A stretch of 64,000 nt of DNA from Cydia pomonella (taxonomy: Eukaryota > Arthropoda > Insecta > Lepidoptera > Tortricidae), in contig NC_084704.1 of the NCBI RefSeq assembly GCF_033807575.1, positions 36,619,968 through 36,683,967 of the forward strand. Direction: 5' to 3'. The position numbers were made by a program, and so were the translations under genes. Shown here piece by piece: positions 11,366-23,340 of the stretch (its first letter is position 1; each line of letters starts with the position of its first letter). The notes beneath the pieces were generated by a model that was not told where the DNA came from, made no database searches, and worked only from the letters and a program-made list of their open reading frames with translations.

Positions 11366-12218
11366 AAAATAGGTAGACATAGACATCAGTCATGATATGT
11401 CGTGAGCGGAGAGCCTCAAGCTACCAAATAAACAAAAAAAAAAGAAAAGTAAGTTGCTCAAAAATCAACAACAAAGTGCGAATGATGGACCATTATCTTA
11501 TATAAAAGTTATAATTATATAAGAAAACTGGAGAAAGCTAATAGTAGTATGCCTCTTCTAGAATTGATAGTTAGGAAAAGAAAGATGGAAAGATAGAGGC
11601 TTCCATCTATAGCGTTTTAATGTTGGGGTTTTCGAGATTTGCTTACCTCGGAGCATTGAAGACGAAACATTTCTATATCTGCCTCTCTATTACTCGAATG
11701 TACAAGAGCGAAAAAGAGGTAGACAACAAAATTTCTATTTTCAGCGTTCGCGGAAGGCTCTCAGGTCGTTTTTCCTCAGTCGAGTCACTTTCATTATATA
11801 ATGAGCTGAGGTGTAGGGGAGATAGACTCGACGTCGTGACTGATGGCGGGCGTCGAGCGGGAAATTAATATTTCACTCGCAAAAGGATACAAAATGGCGT
11901 TGCGTATGTCAACCGTTTTTGAATATCTTACTGCTTATGTAGGTACCTACTACACATTGCAAATTGAGTAATCAATCTACTCGCGTTGGCCCAAATACCT
12001 AAAAATTGCTCGAGCGTGGGATACCTGCGGTCACTATGCCTGTCCCGTTCTAACAAGTCCGTAAGTGCGAATGTGACAGGCATAGTGACAAGTGATAAAA
12101 ATATAACCATGCTGCCACTGCTGGTCTATGTCTAAATTATAACAGTGGTTTCGCGCAAGACAGTAAATAAGTTAATGTGAAAGAAGTCAGACATAATTAT
12201 TACTAAACAATTTACGTA
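11366..12218. other. Intergenic DNA, no gene recognised
   Basis: Short frames only. A small inverted pair GTCACTATGCCTGTC and GACAGGCATAGTGAC lies at 12031-12090. Confidence 0.35.
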
Positions 12219-12466
12219 GGGCCCATTTCTCGAAAGGTATTAGACTAATAAATAATACTTATTGGTCCACGAACTGAGCCCCATTTCTCGAACGATATTA
12301 GTCTAATATTATTAGTGTGTTACCATGGTAACCCATGCGATTTGACAGTTCGTGGACTAATAATATTAATCAAATACCGTTCGAGAAATGGGCCTCTGTC
12401 AAATCGTATGGGTTACCATGGCAACACAGTAATAATATTAGCCTTATACGTTCGAGAAATGGGCCC
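12219..12466. mobile_element. Nested foldback MITE with GGGCCCATTTCTCGA ends
   Basis: The outer ends GGGCCCATTTCTCGAA and CGAGAAATGGGCCC are inverted repeats. The same end sequence occurs twice more inside (12279-12297 and 12378-12394), so two copies of one element appear nested. TTACCATGGTAACCCATG and its inverted counterpart form the inner arms. Confidence 0.75.
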
Positions 12467-14044
12467 CTGATGTGGAATAAGTCTGTATTTTTTACAGCAT
12501 TATAAAAAATCAAATCAAATAATTAAATAACATTAATTTTCAGGCAACTACATACCTTACAAACTAACATGCATACAATAATAAAAATCTTAAACGCTAA
12601 AAATCTTTGAGCGACGCAGTTTTCTGTGCATCGACTGTTCGGGTGCAGCATTCGGCAGATTCCCACGGAACCGCCGAAACACCACCATTTCTTGCAGAAT
12701 AGTTGATAATACTAGTGGCTCTGTGAACTGTAGACCTTCGTTCTTCGTCATTCCTTAATTCGTTGACGCTTAACTCCTTTATACCAACTTCCGCATTTTA
12801 AAAAATCCGAAAAATAGAACGACTTTTATTCGCATAGAATCTTGTCATAAGATTTTAACGAGAATCGATTAATAATTGCTACCTGTAGAGAACATTCGGC
12901 CATACGAAAGCAAAATGCCCGAGTTAAACCGTTTTACCTTCGTTGAGGCTTCGGTCAATAACTTCAACAGGTTTATTTTTCAAATATTCGTTGATGTGAA
13001 CCAATCAGACAACCATAAGGTGTTCAACCTTTAAGACGGTTATAATTATCACACTGGCGCCGGATCCGCTTGCCCCAGTCGGAACACTGTCTCAGCAAAA
13101 ATTCTACTTAATATACACGGTGCCCGCAGTGCCGGATTAACCATTAAGCAAAATAAGCACTTGCTTAGGGCACCACATCTAGGGGGGCACCAAAATCGTA
13201 GGAAAAAAAAAACGCACAGGCTGCATCAGCATCGCAGTCGTAGACGGTGCCCGTGAGCATTGCTAGAGATTTTAACAGTATATTCCTGATCATATTTAAA
13301 GACTAAAATGCCGTATAAACTTTTTTGGTATTCGACTAATTTCAGAGTTAAAGCCACTTAAAAAAAAAACATCGTTTTATCGTTACTTAGTGAAAAACGT
13401 CTTTTTGATGGCGATGTTGCCACTATGGGACCTAGTTCAAATATCCTTACTGATAGATGTATTAGTTCAAAATATTTTTGACTTACTTTTACTTTTATGT
13501 ACAAATACATAAATAAATAAACAATATTTTTTTTGTGAAGTTGACCTAAGGCGTGATTAAAATCTCTGGTGTTCCTCGTGGGCACCTTGTATAATTTAAA
13601 TGCGAAAGTTACTCTATTTCTTACCGATGAAATCGCTAAACTAATTTAGATAAAATTTTGTTATTAACAAATGTGTCACCGTTTGAGGAGTACAATCTAT
13701 GTTTTTATTATTTGTCCCCACTCGGTGGGAATAAAGAGGTAATTCTATATTTAATCTCCATGTGTATAACCTTCTTGGAATTGAGTAAGTGTAGACCAAA
13801 TAATGTCGCTAAATTTAATACAAAGCAGCGTGAAACATGGAACTTGGGTTTCAAAGCATTGTTACGTTACCTACGTTTAACTCGATTTAGTGAACGATTC
13901 AATGGGGTTCACTCAATAGGGTATTTAGTTAACATATAATAAGCAACGCCACCCATTGAGAAGGTCTCAGTAATTTAGTTAGAGAATCCATCGTAAAATA
14001 GTCTACTCACTTACTCGTAATTAATTACTTATACAGAGAACATA
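12467..14044. other. Intergenic DNA with repeat fragments
   Basis: 12720-12960 is a copy of the repeat at 11175. 13133-13200 begins CAGTGCCGGATTAACCAT, resembling one end of hAT elements, but no matching right end was found. 13340-13590 is shared with 55590-55925 (TTTTTGAT.GCGATG.TGCCA and ATATCCTTA.TGATAGATG). The frame at 13658-13939 has no recognisable domain. Confidence 0.4.
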
Positions 14045-14267
14045 TTTAGTCACCTGTAATAATTTACGGGGTGAATATATAGGTCATACTGAGCAACTTT
14101 TACTATGAGACCAATCCCGAAATCGCGAAAAAAATTTACACACCCGTGCAAAATGTCAAGGTCAAACAGCCAAAATCTATGAAACAGACATTTTTTTCGT
14201 CCCGTAGTAAAAATTGCTCAGTATGATCTATATATATTCACCCCGTAAATTATTGCAAGTGACTAAA
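14045..14267. mobile_element. Foldback MITE, about 223 bp
   Basis: The ends TTTAGTCAC and GTGACTAAA are followed inward by AATTTACGGGGTGAATATAT and its inverted copy, then CATACTGAGCAA and TTGCTCAGTATG. No coding frame. Confidence 0.75.
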
Positions 14268-14579
14268 TTAACATCCTGTATAGATCTAGTCTAAGCTAAC
14301 TCTGCACCGATTTGAAAAGAACAAAGTGTGAGAGTGTCATTATAAACGTCATTTTTTCATAGACATATGATATTAATGATGACACCACACTTTGTAATAG
14401 CAAATACCATGAAGAGTTGCTTGGTCCGACTCTAATTTAGATTTGGTTTTGTTTGTATACATGCGCGAAAATGTATTATTTATTTCAAAAACTTAAAAAA
14501 GTCATTATGCCCGCAATTTTTACTTCTCATTTTTGGTACAATAATACTAAAAACTCCAAACACATTTAGGTAGTGTTGT

Positions 14580-14775
14580 TTTATCACAGAGTTCCTACCT
14601 ACCTCCTGTCGCCATCATCAGATCAGCTCGATGGTACCATAATATTGCATTGTCACCCGACTTACATATGTATGCAAATTTTCAGCTTCATTGGAAACCG
14701 GGAAGTGGGTCAAATTTAACTTGCAAGATTTGTGTCATACATACTAACAGGGCAAGTTAAATAAAAGCTTGTAAA
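14580..14775 (+). repeat. Dispersed repeat, copy 1 of 3
   Basis: Contains CCTACCTCCTGTCGCCATCATC, GGTACCATAATATTGCA and AACAGGGCAAGTTAAATAAAAGC. Copies lie inverted in ERCC4 introns 6 (48170-48420) and 8 (51400-51715). The AGTTAAATAAAAGCTTGTA end has the look of a polyadenylated retroelement tail. Confidence 0.55.
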
Positions 14776-16238
14776 AATAAAGACAATGTGTAATAAACAT
14801 TAACAATTAAAAGGTGAGAAGTGAGTTTATTGTTAGTAAAAGTGTATAATTTGTTAGAAACAGTGAGAGTGAGAAAGTTGCGCGGAAACAGGCGTCACAA
14901 TTGTCACACTGAATAATTTAAAAGTGTTATCGAGAATTAAATTAACTACAATGACAGCAGTTTGAAAATGTTATTTTGTGTTGCGTTTTATAATTTGTAA
15001 TGTAAGATGACGGGTTAGGACTTTGGAGGATTTAACAACTGGAGACGCCTTGAATGTAATTTTCTGTACAAACAGTCTGCCGATTTTGGCGGGGGTACGT
15101 CAAATATACAAATACGTAACGTACAAATAGCTAGGTATGTCAGATAAACGTTAGTCCATGCAATACATATGACCATTGGCCGAGGTTTTCGACAGAAGGA
15201 TAAGGGTTGTTAAATCCTTCAAAGGTAAGACAAAGAAAAACACTTAACAAAATCGTTAGTATTTGTTTTGTCCCAAGCAAAATAATCTCTGATGCATTGG
15301 GGTAACTTCGAATATGGAGTAATTTTGAAAATCACTCATTTTCACACACTCGCGATTTTCACTCATTATTATTTACTTATTGTTATTTCGTGTCGTGTTG
15401 TGTTATGTGTCGACTGATATTCTCTAGTGTGCAAAATGTCAAACAAGACCATATGTGGACCAGACCGGACGGTAGTTCGGAAAACAAGCGCAGGTAGAAG
15501 ATGTTGATGTCAACTTTAGCCAGTCTTTCTCTGAGTCCACAGGGACAATGCCGTCCTCCAAACGCCCGAGGTAATTTTAAAGCTTAAAGTATACATATGT
15601 AATTAAGTCCCTTAAAAGTAAATAATAATTTATACCAAGTTAAGAGGGAAAAATAGCTCTGCTATCCTAACGAAATAACGGTACATTTTCTATGAAATCC
15701 CATTTCGGGAGAAAACGGTTTCCAGTAACTAAATCTTAACAAATTTCATTGATTCTTATAGTTTCTTGTTTATAGCTTCGCTTTTAGAAAAAAAATGTTT
15801 TAATAATTTTGAAAAAAAATGGATAACTTAAAAACCTAGTTTTTCATTGTGCCAATAATATAGGTACAAAAAACATGGAGAATGTAAAATATTTAGAAGT
15901 GGAAATACGTTTTCTCTTTTTGTATGGACAATCACGTGCTATACTTCCCTCTTAACGAGATATACTGCACAAACTGCAGATACGTCAACACACTTCCCAT
16001 ATGCTTTAAAAAACGCGTGGGAGCGATTGTTCGCATCGCGTTAATGACGCCGCGTAACTTTGTCGTTTCCTTTCCTGCATTCGCGATGGCGTGGTGCGGG
16101 AAAAAATAAAATACTTTTTTAATGACAATTATTGTTAGATCTGTTCCGTGAAACCAAAGAGAACTGATTGTAATACAGAGGTAGTCTAAGAAAAAAACGT
16201 GCTTGAATTGTCAAACATCAACTTTTGACCATCAGAGT
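14776..16238. other. Intergenic AT-rich DNA, one repeat fragment
   Basis: 15640-15740 (AGAGGGAAAAATAGCTCTG, CCATTTCGGGAGAAAACG) matches 51228-51330 in ERCC4 intron 8. Nothing else was recognised. Confidence 0.4.
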
Positions 16239-16613
16239 TACCGCAAAATGTATGGAGCGGTAAGAGTGCACGCAGCGGAAATGAGAATGTTGAGATGGAT
16301 GTGTGGAGTGACGAGGAAGGATCGGATTAAGAATGAGTATATAAGGGGAAGTTTGAAAGTAGCACCGGTAGCGGAGAAGATAAGGAGTGGTAGGTTAGCG
16401 TGGTATGGGCATTTAATGAGGATGAATGCCATATAGACAAAAGAATGTTAGAAATGAATGTTGATGGACGGAGAGCGGATGGTAGACCCAAAAAACGATG
16501 GATGGATTGTTTTGTTTGTTTGTAAGAGGATATGAGACAGAAAGGAGTAAGTGCTGAGGTGACGAAAGATAGAGGAGAATGGAAGAGAAGAACATATTGT
16601 GCCGACCCCACAT
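16239..16613 (+). pseudogene. Reverse transcriptase C-terminus of a LINE, decayed
   Basis: Frame 16203-16436 encodes MLRWMCGVTRKDR, NEYIRG and RLAWYGHLMR, the characteristic end of a lepidopteran LINE endonuclease/reverse transcriptase polyprotein. A stop at 16434 and a shift of frame follow; in the next frame MLEMNVDGRR, GRPKKRWMD, then after a stop VSAEVTKDRGEWKRR and CADPT continue the same family. It is therefore a dead 3' fragment with at least one frameshift and stops. Family recognition is from memory; the clade is not certain. Confidence 0.85.
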
Positions 16614-16766
16614 AACGTGGCATAAGGGCAGGAGGAAGGAAAGAAGAAAGGTATGGATTGGTACAGCGCCATCTCGTTTACCTGTGAAATTCGAGAGCAC
16701 AAAATTGTCTTAGATTTTATCATTCTAATTAATGTGTCTTTGGTGAAACTGTATCAGTTAACTGCA

Positions 16767-16897
16767 GGGGGCCTACCGCGAAAACCGAAATTCGCAAATT
16801 GCGGAATCTTTCTCTTTTACTCTTACTAAGACGTAATTAGAGTGACAGAGAAAAATGTCGCAATTACCCAACTTCGATTTTCGCGGTTATAGCCCAG
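16767..16897 (+). mobile_element. GCGAAAACC-type MITE
   Basis: Begins near CCTACCGCGAAAACCGAAAT and ends in TTCGATTTTCGCGGTTATAG, with TTTACTCTTACTAAGACG and AATTAGAGTGACAGAG between. It matches each arm of the 43085-43902 palindrome closely and is the single-copy form of that unit. Confidence 0.7.
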
Positions 16898-16934
16898 ATC
16901 TATCTACAACTATTTACATATTATAATATAATAG

Positions 16935-17130
16935 TGGCTCTGTGAGCTATAGACCTCGCGAGCATAGTTTAAAACTCAATATCACTCCGCCATTTTGAAA
17001 AAAAACCTGATAAGTACGACGAAATAAATCTATTTAATGATCGAACCTGCTCACAAAGCTTCACGTGAATCGGTTGAAAATTGCGACCCGTAGAGGAGAA
17101 CACCCAGATATACGAAAGAATTATTTATTA
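16935..17130. repeat. Dispersed repeat, copy 3 of 3
   Basis: Relative of 11175 and 12720: GTGGCTCTGTGAGCTATAGACC, TCACGTGAATCGGTTG and AATTGCGACCCGTAGAGGAG are shared. No coding content. Confidence 0.5.
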
Positions 17131-17769
17131 TTTATTTATCAACATAATCTATGCAACTTTTGTAACAATTTTCAATAATCGCAGTTTTCGTCGTAATTTT
17201 TTTTTAAATTAAATGTAACTAAAAAATTCGAATAACAGAATTCCGATATTTCGATATTGGTCCTCTTCAATTCCGGTATTCGGTCCGATGTTCCTATATT
17301 TCGGGATTCCGCAATTCCAGTATTCATACACTACTATTAGGATACTACAAACATAACGGTCGTCAAGTATTTTAAAAATATTTTTGTATCAAAAACGCCT
17401 CAAATATATTCTTCAGACGAAGCACATCCGTTCTTATAACGAAGTAGAAGAAGCACAAAGAAATCAAAGAAACTTCGTTGGGATCGATCGAGCCGCGCTT
17501 TTTGTATGGCACCGGAAATTTCATCATCGGCGGAACAAACTTTAAAGGCAAATGGCGCGGGGTGGCCCTTCACATGCATATTATAGGGCTTCGCATTGGA
17601 TGCGGATTGGTGTGGGAGCGGGACATCTCTATATGCGTATATAGTGATGTCTTGCTCACACATTAAGCGGCGTGTGGATTGTCATCAGTGTGATGAGTAA
17701 TAACCGCGATATACATGGTGTTTATTTAGTCGTCTGCAATCATTTACAGACTGAATATATACACTTAGG
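17131..17769. other. Intergenic DNA, no gene recognised
   Basis: Short frames only. Repeated TTCCGATATTTCG and TTCCGGTATTCGG-type words at 17240-17330 suggest an eroded simple repeat. Confidence 0.3.
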
Positions 17770-18436
17770 CAGTGGCGTAGCATGGGGGGGGCGGAGGGTG
17801 CGGTCCGCACCGGGCGGCACTTTGCCGGGGGCGGCGCTGCGGAGGTGTCAGTTAAAAAAAAAAAAAAATTTTAATTTTTTTTTTTATATAAAAAAAAAGT
17901 TAATTTCTTCCAGTGTTTTTTTCGTCATTTTTTTTGTTACCAAATCCGGGTACCTATGCAGGTTCTATGCATGGGTGATGCAAGCACAAGGTTTCTCAAT
18001 AACTATTATTTAGGAAACTTATTTCGTTTCAATGTTATTTTAAATAAATGTCTCAATATTGAAAGTGTGATCAAAAACTTTGCTGAAAGGAAGACTAGAA
18101 AAGTTAAATTTTAATCTTTCAGTTCAGTTGAGGTCGTTGAGGAGTTGAGCTTAGAATGATACTCGTGCGTAAAATAGCGTTCGTGAAGTAGGCGATTTCT
18201 CCATTATTCAGATTATTCTATTAAGTTTTCTCTGTAATGTTTCTAAGTGATATTCTACCTTCTATTCTATGTCAAAAAATGTTAATTTCACTTTTCAATT
18301 CAATAAATTATTCAATAAAACTAATAAAAGTACTCTTTTTACACCATGCCCAAATTTTTTATAATGGATGACAAAAATAAGAGGGCGGCAAATTTGGGAT
18401 CCGCACCGGGTGCGAGTGACCTATGCTACGCCACTG
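17770..18436. mobile_element. Non-autonomous hAT element with 8-bp target duplication
   Basis: The ends are CAGTGGCGTAGCA and GCTACGCCACTG, and CACTTAGG is duplicated directly outside both ends (17762-17769 and 18437-18444). An 8-bp duplication with CAGTG-type ends is diagnostic of hAT elements. Subterminal GGTCCGCACCGGG and GGATCCGCACCGGGTGC also match in part. The interior is homopolymer-rich (A and T runs near 17850-17900) and carries no transposase. Confidence 0.9.
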
Positions 18437-18787
18437 CACTTAGGAGCAAAACTGTCCCAATAGTAGCATATTAGTAGAATGTGGAGAAGTTGATGTCGAT
18501 GAAGGGGAGGGACACATGATTAATACATAATAGTACTCCTTGAAATTTTCTTAAAATCCGCGTAACATATGATGTACTTGGCATTTACGGTTATTTTGTA
18601 ATTTCGAATCGAAAAGAAGAAAAAAACAATTTTTTATTTTTTCCAATGTTTTTATTTTTGTCCTATGGAAACTCCAAATAGGGAACCATATATAATTAAG
18701 AAGTTCTGCCACTATAAAATCAAGTTACTTTTAGGTGAGGTTTAGGTTTTTGGACCCGGGTACGTCCTTAAACTACGTCCAAAAGAG

Positions 18788-19112
18788 AGGTATGGGCATT
18801 GTGAATTTCATCTCGCTTTGTGTGGTAGGGCACAGCCAGTGGATGTCATTCCAGATCTAGAGCCGAGTCCAACTGGGGAAGTACCTCCACCTTACAGAAA
18901 ACCGAACCAAATAACACTAGACCCTACTCATAGTGTTGTGTTCCTGCCGGTACCTAAGTAAGGTTGCCAGAGCTCAACGAGGGGGGGGGGGGCGGGTTTA
19001 GGGTCGGCAACGCGCATATAACTCCTCTGGAGTTGCAGGCGTACATAGGCTACGGAGACTGCTTACCATCAGGCGGGCCGTATGCTAGTTTGCCACCGAA
19101 AGGTAAAAAAAA
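18788..19112 (+). mobile_element. LINE 3' end, family C (copy 1)
   Basis: Shares TATGGGCATTGTGAAT, CTCGCTTTGTGTGG, GAAGTACCTCCACCTTACAG, AACTCCTCTGGAGTTGCAGG and CATCAGGCGGGCCGTATGCT with 42861-43084 and 45128-45445, and ends in an A run, as expected of a reverse-transcribed insert. Inside, AACTCCTCTGGAGTT is palindromic. No coding frame. The LINE clade was not determined. Confidence 0.75.
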
Positions 19113-19314
19113 AAAAAAGGTGACTTATAGTTCGGTGCAAAAGTGTACCATTAAAAACAGCCATAGAAAGTGTCTGTTAGTTCAATGTTAAAGACGACTG
19201 TTATTCTGCCATAACTAGAAAACTATGTGCACGATTTAAACAGTTGATACCTCATTTTAGAGAGGCTAAATTTCTTAATTATGTATGGTTCCCTATTTGT
19301 AGTTTTCATAGGAA

Positions 19315-19414
19315 NNNNNNNNNNNNNNNNNNNNNNNNNNNNNNNNNNNNNNNNNNNNNNNNNNNNNNNNNNNNNNNNNNNNNNNNNNNNNNNNNNNNNN
19401 NNNNNNNNNNNNNN
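19315..19414. other. Assembly gap of 100 N
   Basis: A run of exactly 100 N, the usual placeholder for a gap of unknown size. Frames drawn through it have no meaning. Confidence 1.
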
Positions 19415-20252
19415 TTATCATTACTTTCGGATCACCGCTCGTACACAACATACTATTTATTTTCTGAGAAAGGCAATTAAAGATATAAATTCACAGGAAA
19501 CTTGGCCAAAGGTACCTTTTATCAGAGAAGGGTCCTTATGCTTCATGTTCATTGGGACCTTTCCACCAGAAAAGTGTCCTTATGCTCCACTCAATGTTCA
19601 TTAGGACGCTTCTGTGATGGAAAGCCACAAATAAAATATGCTCTTTTCGTTCTCCTTTTTGATACTTTATTCTAAAAGATTCATCTTAGAAAACTGCTTG
19701 GAACTGATTTGTATTTATTTTATTATTATTTGGTAAGTTACGCATCCATTATTATTATTATTATTATTCAGTAATATATTAACTTAATAGAGGACTCGAT
19801 CAACTTGCATCCTCAAGACGAAAAAATATTTTATAGTCATGTATTTGAGAAAGATTTTTATTTATAAATTATAATATAGGAATAAGCTCTGGAGAGTATA
19901 GTTTTTACTTACTGATAAGTTTACTTACTTCCTGTGTCCGTTGATGAAAATAATCTTTCAATTACTCAGCCGTTGTGAAATGGATATTCCTCAAAGTGTG
20001 TGGAGATCAATTTCCATACCAGTATTACAGCATAATTTCCAAAAAATATTCGTAATTCCGTCAATTATTTTGCATTTAGTTGATAAAATTGATAGAATAA
20101 CCTCAGAGTATATTTTTGTGATTAAAGATTTTTCATACAAACAGTGTGAAGATAAAGTATGTAGACATAAATATATAAAAAAATTGGCTGTTATAACAGT
20201 AATAGCTAAACACTCTAAAAACATTAATATGGAAATTGACTTAACATCCACC
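19415..20252. other. AT-rich DNA with an unrecognised 107-codon frame
   Basis: A frame at 19941-20264 (plus) has a plausible mixed composition (for example EYIFVIKDFSYKQCEDKVCR) but no domain that I recognise, and its end runs into the MITE at 20253. It may be a fragment of a mobile element gene. Short (ATT)n repeats occur near 19750. Confidence 0.3.
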
Positions 20253-20452
20253 TTAACCTTTTGAATGCTTTGTCATAAACACAAACATCACTCGAACGCC
20301 AAGCTCCCGTGCGCAAGGGAGCTAATGTAAGCTTACTCGAAAGTGTGAAGATTACTTTGACAGCGTCCGCCACAACACCTATAGTTGTTCTTGGCGCTGT
20401 GGGCACGACAAGTAACGCCGAGTTTAGGTGTTCTTGGCGTTCAAAAGGTTAA
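20253..20452. mobile_element. piggyBac-type MITE flanked by TTAA, 200 bp
   Basis: Begins TTAACCTTTTGAATGC and ends GGCGTTCAAAAGGTTAA, an inverted pair bounded by TTAA, the target duplicated by piggyBac transposases. Interior GCCAAGCTCCCGTG and related words give partial internal symmetry. No coding frame. Confidence 0.85.
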
Positions 20453-22604
20453 ACCTCCCTGGTAGCCAATATGAACGCCACCTGTAGTCGAAGTAATAAA
20501 TTTTTGCATAAACCCAAATTAAAACGACCACCAGCAAAATCGATGAAATCGTCTTATGGTAGACTCGGAATGTAGTGTTGATAAGACTAGAGTTCTTTAA
20601 TTCCTCTGCTTTCAGACTCGACTGTGTTTCAGACTCATAGTATAATTAATTCGTATAGTCATAATTAATTCGAAACTCGAGTTCTTTTCAACTTGTTAGA
20701 GACCAGTCTTATGTAGAGACTTGGGTCCTTTTCAGTGAACTATTTTTTTTTAATCTTCATGTAAAATTCATGGGTTAGGCGCACCATATATTAACGCTTA
20801 TTTTCTTTACTACTAGGTAAGGTACTAGTATTTAGATTGAACCTACAAAATTGCTGACGGAGTCTATTCGGAGGTTCGAGTCCTTTTGAGTTGCGTTTAA
20901 AAAAGGCTCAAAAAGGGACGTGGGACTTAATACTCTGAAGGTTTATTAGCGCAGTCTCGTAAAAACGAGTAGTTCTTCAAACTTAGAGTCAAAGGACTCT
21001 AGTTCCTGCCAACACTGACGGTACGAGCTCTGAAAAGTTGTTATTATGTACTTATTCTATTCGATATCAACAAACATTTTCTGTTCCTAGTATATTAAAA
21101 TAAGAGCTAATTTGTTTTAGAGAAAACAATAAATAAAATGCAGGCTTGGCGAACAAACCATAACAAAAGGATAATGTTAATTTGCATAAAGTCGTAAATT
21201 AATAGGATTGGAGTTGAATGTTTTGCATCCTGGATTTTTTATAAGTGGTAGGTAGGTACATATTTTTCTTCTACGGAGCACTGTCTTTAACACGTATTGA
21301 TGCATATTATTCATTATCATTAAAAAAGCGGTTTTACATTGCCCGATCCAATATCGGATATCGGATGAACCTTGGAGAAAAGCAGCTGCTACAGAGTGCC
21401 GTATGCCGAATGGCATCAAGTCCTCTTTTCTGGTTTAAGGTTATCGGACAATGTAAAAACGCTATTTCACGGCTCCATCCGTATTTTGGATTTGTAGATG
21501 TGTCAGCCAAAGCGTTAATAATGCTGCAAATAGTAAGGGTGCGATCCCACCACACGCTACGAACTTAGGTGAAAACGTGCCTTATTTGAAAACTTGTAAT
21601 AATAGGGTTACCACTTAACTTGGTCGGTTAGTGAGATGTTATTATTGTTAACTAAGGTATGGTTGAAGATTTGGATACGTGCTACTTATTTGTAAGTCCA
21701 AATAGATCCTAGATCTTGGGTATGCTACTTAATTTACGCATTCACTGCCAGCAATGCCAGGCGGGCGCTTAGTCGTAGTCGCTTTTCACTCATTCGCCGG
21801 CACTGAATGAGTTAATTCAATTGTTCTAAAGAAGACCCCATGCGTAAAATGATAAACCTGTACAAGTATTTCTCGGCCCACTGGATTCATTGTTAATACA
21901 AGGTTATGGATCGGAATTTAAAGACTTTCTTTCAGAGACTAATCGTTTTTGTACATTGTTTATTCCTATTAAAACTCCCAAAACAAAATGCTTCAGGGGA
22001 TGGATAGCATAACCCACAGCCCTGTGTCTGCGCACATTTTCGTTATGATCCCAGCTAACTTTAGGATACCTAGTAGTAGATACAGTAGTGGGTGAATCAA
22101 CTCTTCTTATCACTCGTGGCCATGGTTACGGTCGCCTGAGTCACTTTCAAAACCCTGGACTTTATGGTATTTAAAATAACCAAACATACATTTATATGGT
22201 CATCTACTTAGCATATTAGTAGAACGTAGTAAACATGTTAGATAATATTGTCGCCTGGCTGACGAGACAGAATAACGACAAAAAAAAGGTTTTTCACGCA
22301 GTTACAACCTCCACATCCCTAGTAGCCAGACCTGTATGGCAAGGGTAATGTGAAAAATAATAATTGGATCGCCTAATAGTAATAAAAACTGTTATTATTT
22401 TGAAACTAGATTGAAGCAAAACGGCTGTAGAAAAATGCTCAAAGCCGCTGCCTGTTTTGACCAGTTTCAACCAATGACACGTCCCTCATACTTGGAAAAC
22501 GCGGTGAAATTGTATATAATAGTTCTATACAATTTCACCATTGTATATTTAGAGTTCTAAAAATGGACGTTCCATGGGTTGATGAATATATTTGAATAAA
22601 TTAA
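20453..22604. other. Intergenic DNA, one short foldback, no gene recognised
   Basis: 21328-21464 is a foldback with ends AGCGGTTTTACATTGCCCGAT and ATCGGACAATGTAAAAACGCT, related to the outer ends of 9780-10684. Between 20560 and 21010 variants of GACTCGAGTTCTTTTCAACTTG-like words recur, as in a decayed satellite. The remainder shows nothing. Confidence 0.4.
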
Positions 22605-22847
22605 GACGAATATTTTGAGGGCTGCCCTGGCACTGCAGCGCGTCGGGTATGTTCGCCGAGTGGCGCACAGACGGCTTCCACGCTGCGTAAGAGGATTGCG
22701 TCCCTGTGGCAACTCGTGCGGGGCGGCACCAACACTTTCCTGAAGGTGATTGCGGAAAAGGCTGATAGCCCTCTTATCACTCAATGGATGTCAGTAAAAA
22801 ATATAGTGCTTAATAACTTTTTAGTGCTTATGAATAAAGTCTTGTAG
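22605..22847 (+). other. Unidentified coding-like island, 80 codons
   Basis: This frame is open from a stop at 22602 to a stop at 22845, in a patch that is clearly more GC-rich than its surroundings. It reads AARRVCSPSGAQTAS, LRKRIASLWQLVRGG, NTFLKVIAEKADSPLITQW. There is no ATG before the M of WMSVKN, so it would be an internal exon or a gene fragment. No obvious 5' splice site follows the conserved-looking part. The opposite strand is also open for 75 codons from 22784. I do not recognise the family; the end of a LINE polyprotein is one possibility. Confidence 0.35.
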
Positions 22848-23109
22848 AAAAAACTGTGGATACCTGGTGTTGGAAATAAATATTTTTATTTTGTTATGGT
22901 GGTTTTCTTTCTGTTGAGAAAACTTAAGATATAATTAAATCCATTTAATTATTTACTTAGGTCATATTTGGTAAGAACTAGTCAGTTTAAAAGTAGATAA
23001 ATATGCGCAAGTGTGAAAACAATAGTGTTATTTTTAAATTTTGTTCACGATATAAAACATGTATTCTTAAAATATGACGCAAACGTTAGTCTTAGTACTC
23101 TGACATTGG

Positions 23110-23340
23110 GGACCTTTTACATCTCCAGATTTAACGTATTTTTAACCATAGAGACTATACATCTCTATTGTATTGTAGTAATTATTTATTTTAAGGTTAT
23201 TATAATGTAATGTTTACCCAGGTATTGGCTGTGTTATTTATAAATGTTGTTATGTATTTTTCATGTCACTATATGATGTTACTATAAATGTTGTATTGAC
23301 TTGTAGAAGAGCCCTTGAGGCCTACTTAAAGAATATTTTT
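23110..23340 (+). mobile_element. Retroelement tail, copy 1 of 2
   Basis: The block ATCTCCAGATTTAA, AACCATAGAGACTATACATC, GTAATGTTTACCCAGGTATTGGC and AGAGCCCTTGAGGCCTACTT is shared almost base for base with 58515-58745 in ERCC4 intron 12. A+T-rich 3' ends (GAATA, TTTTTGAA) look like a LINE 3' tail. Confidence 0.65.

Noticed and set aside
19244..19604. Frames running through the N block
   Set aside because: The gap has unknown content; a frame across it has no meaning.
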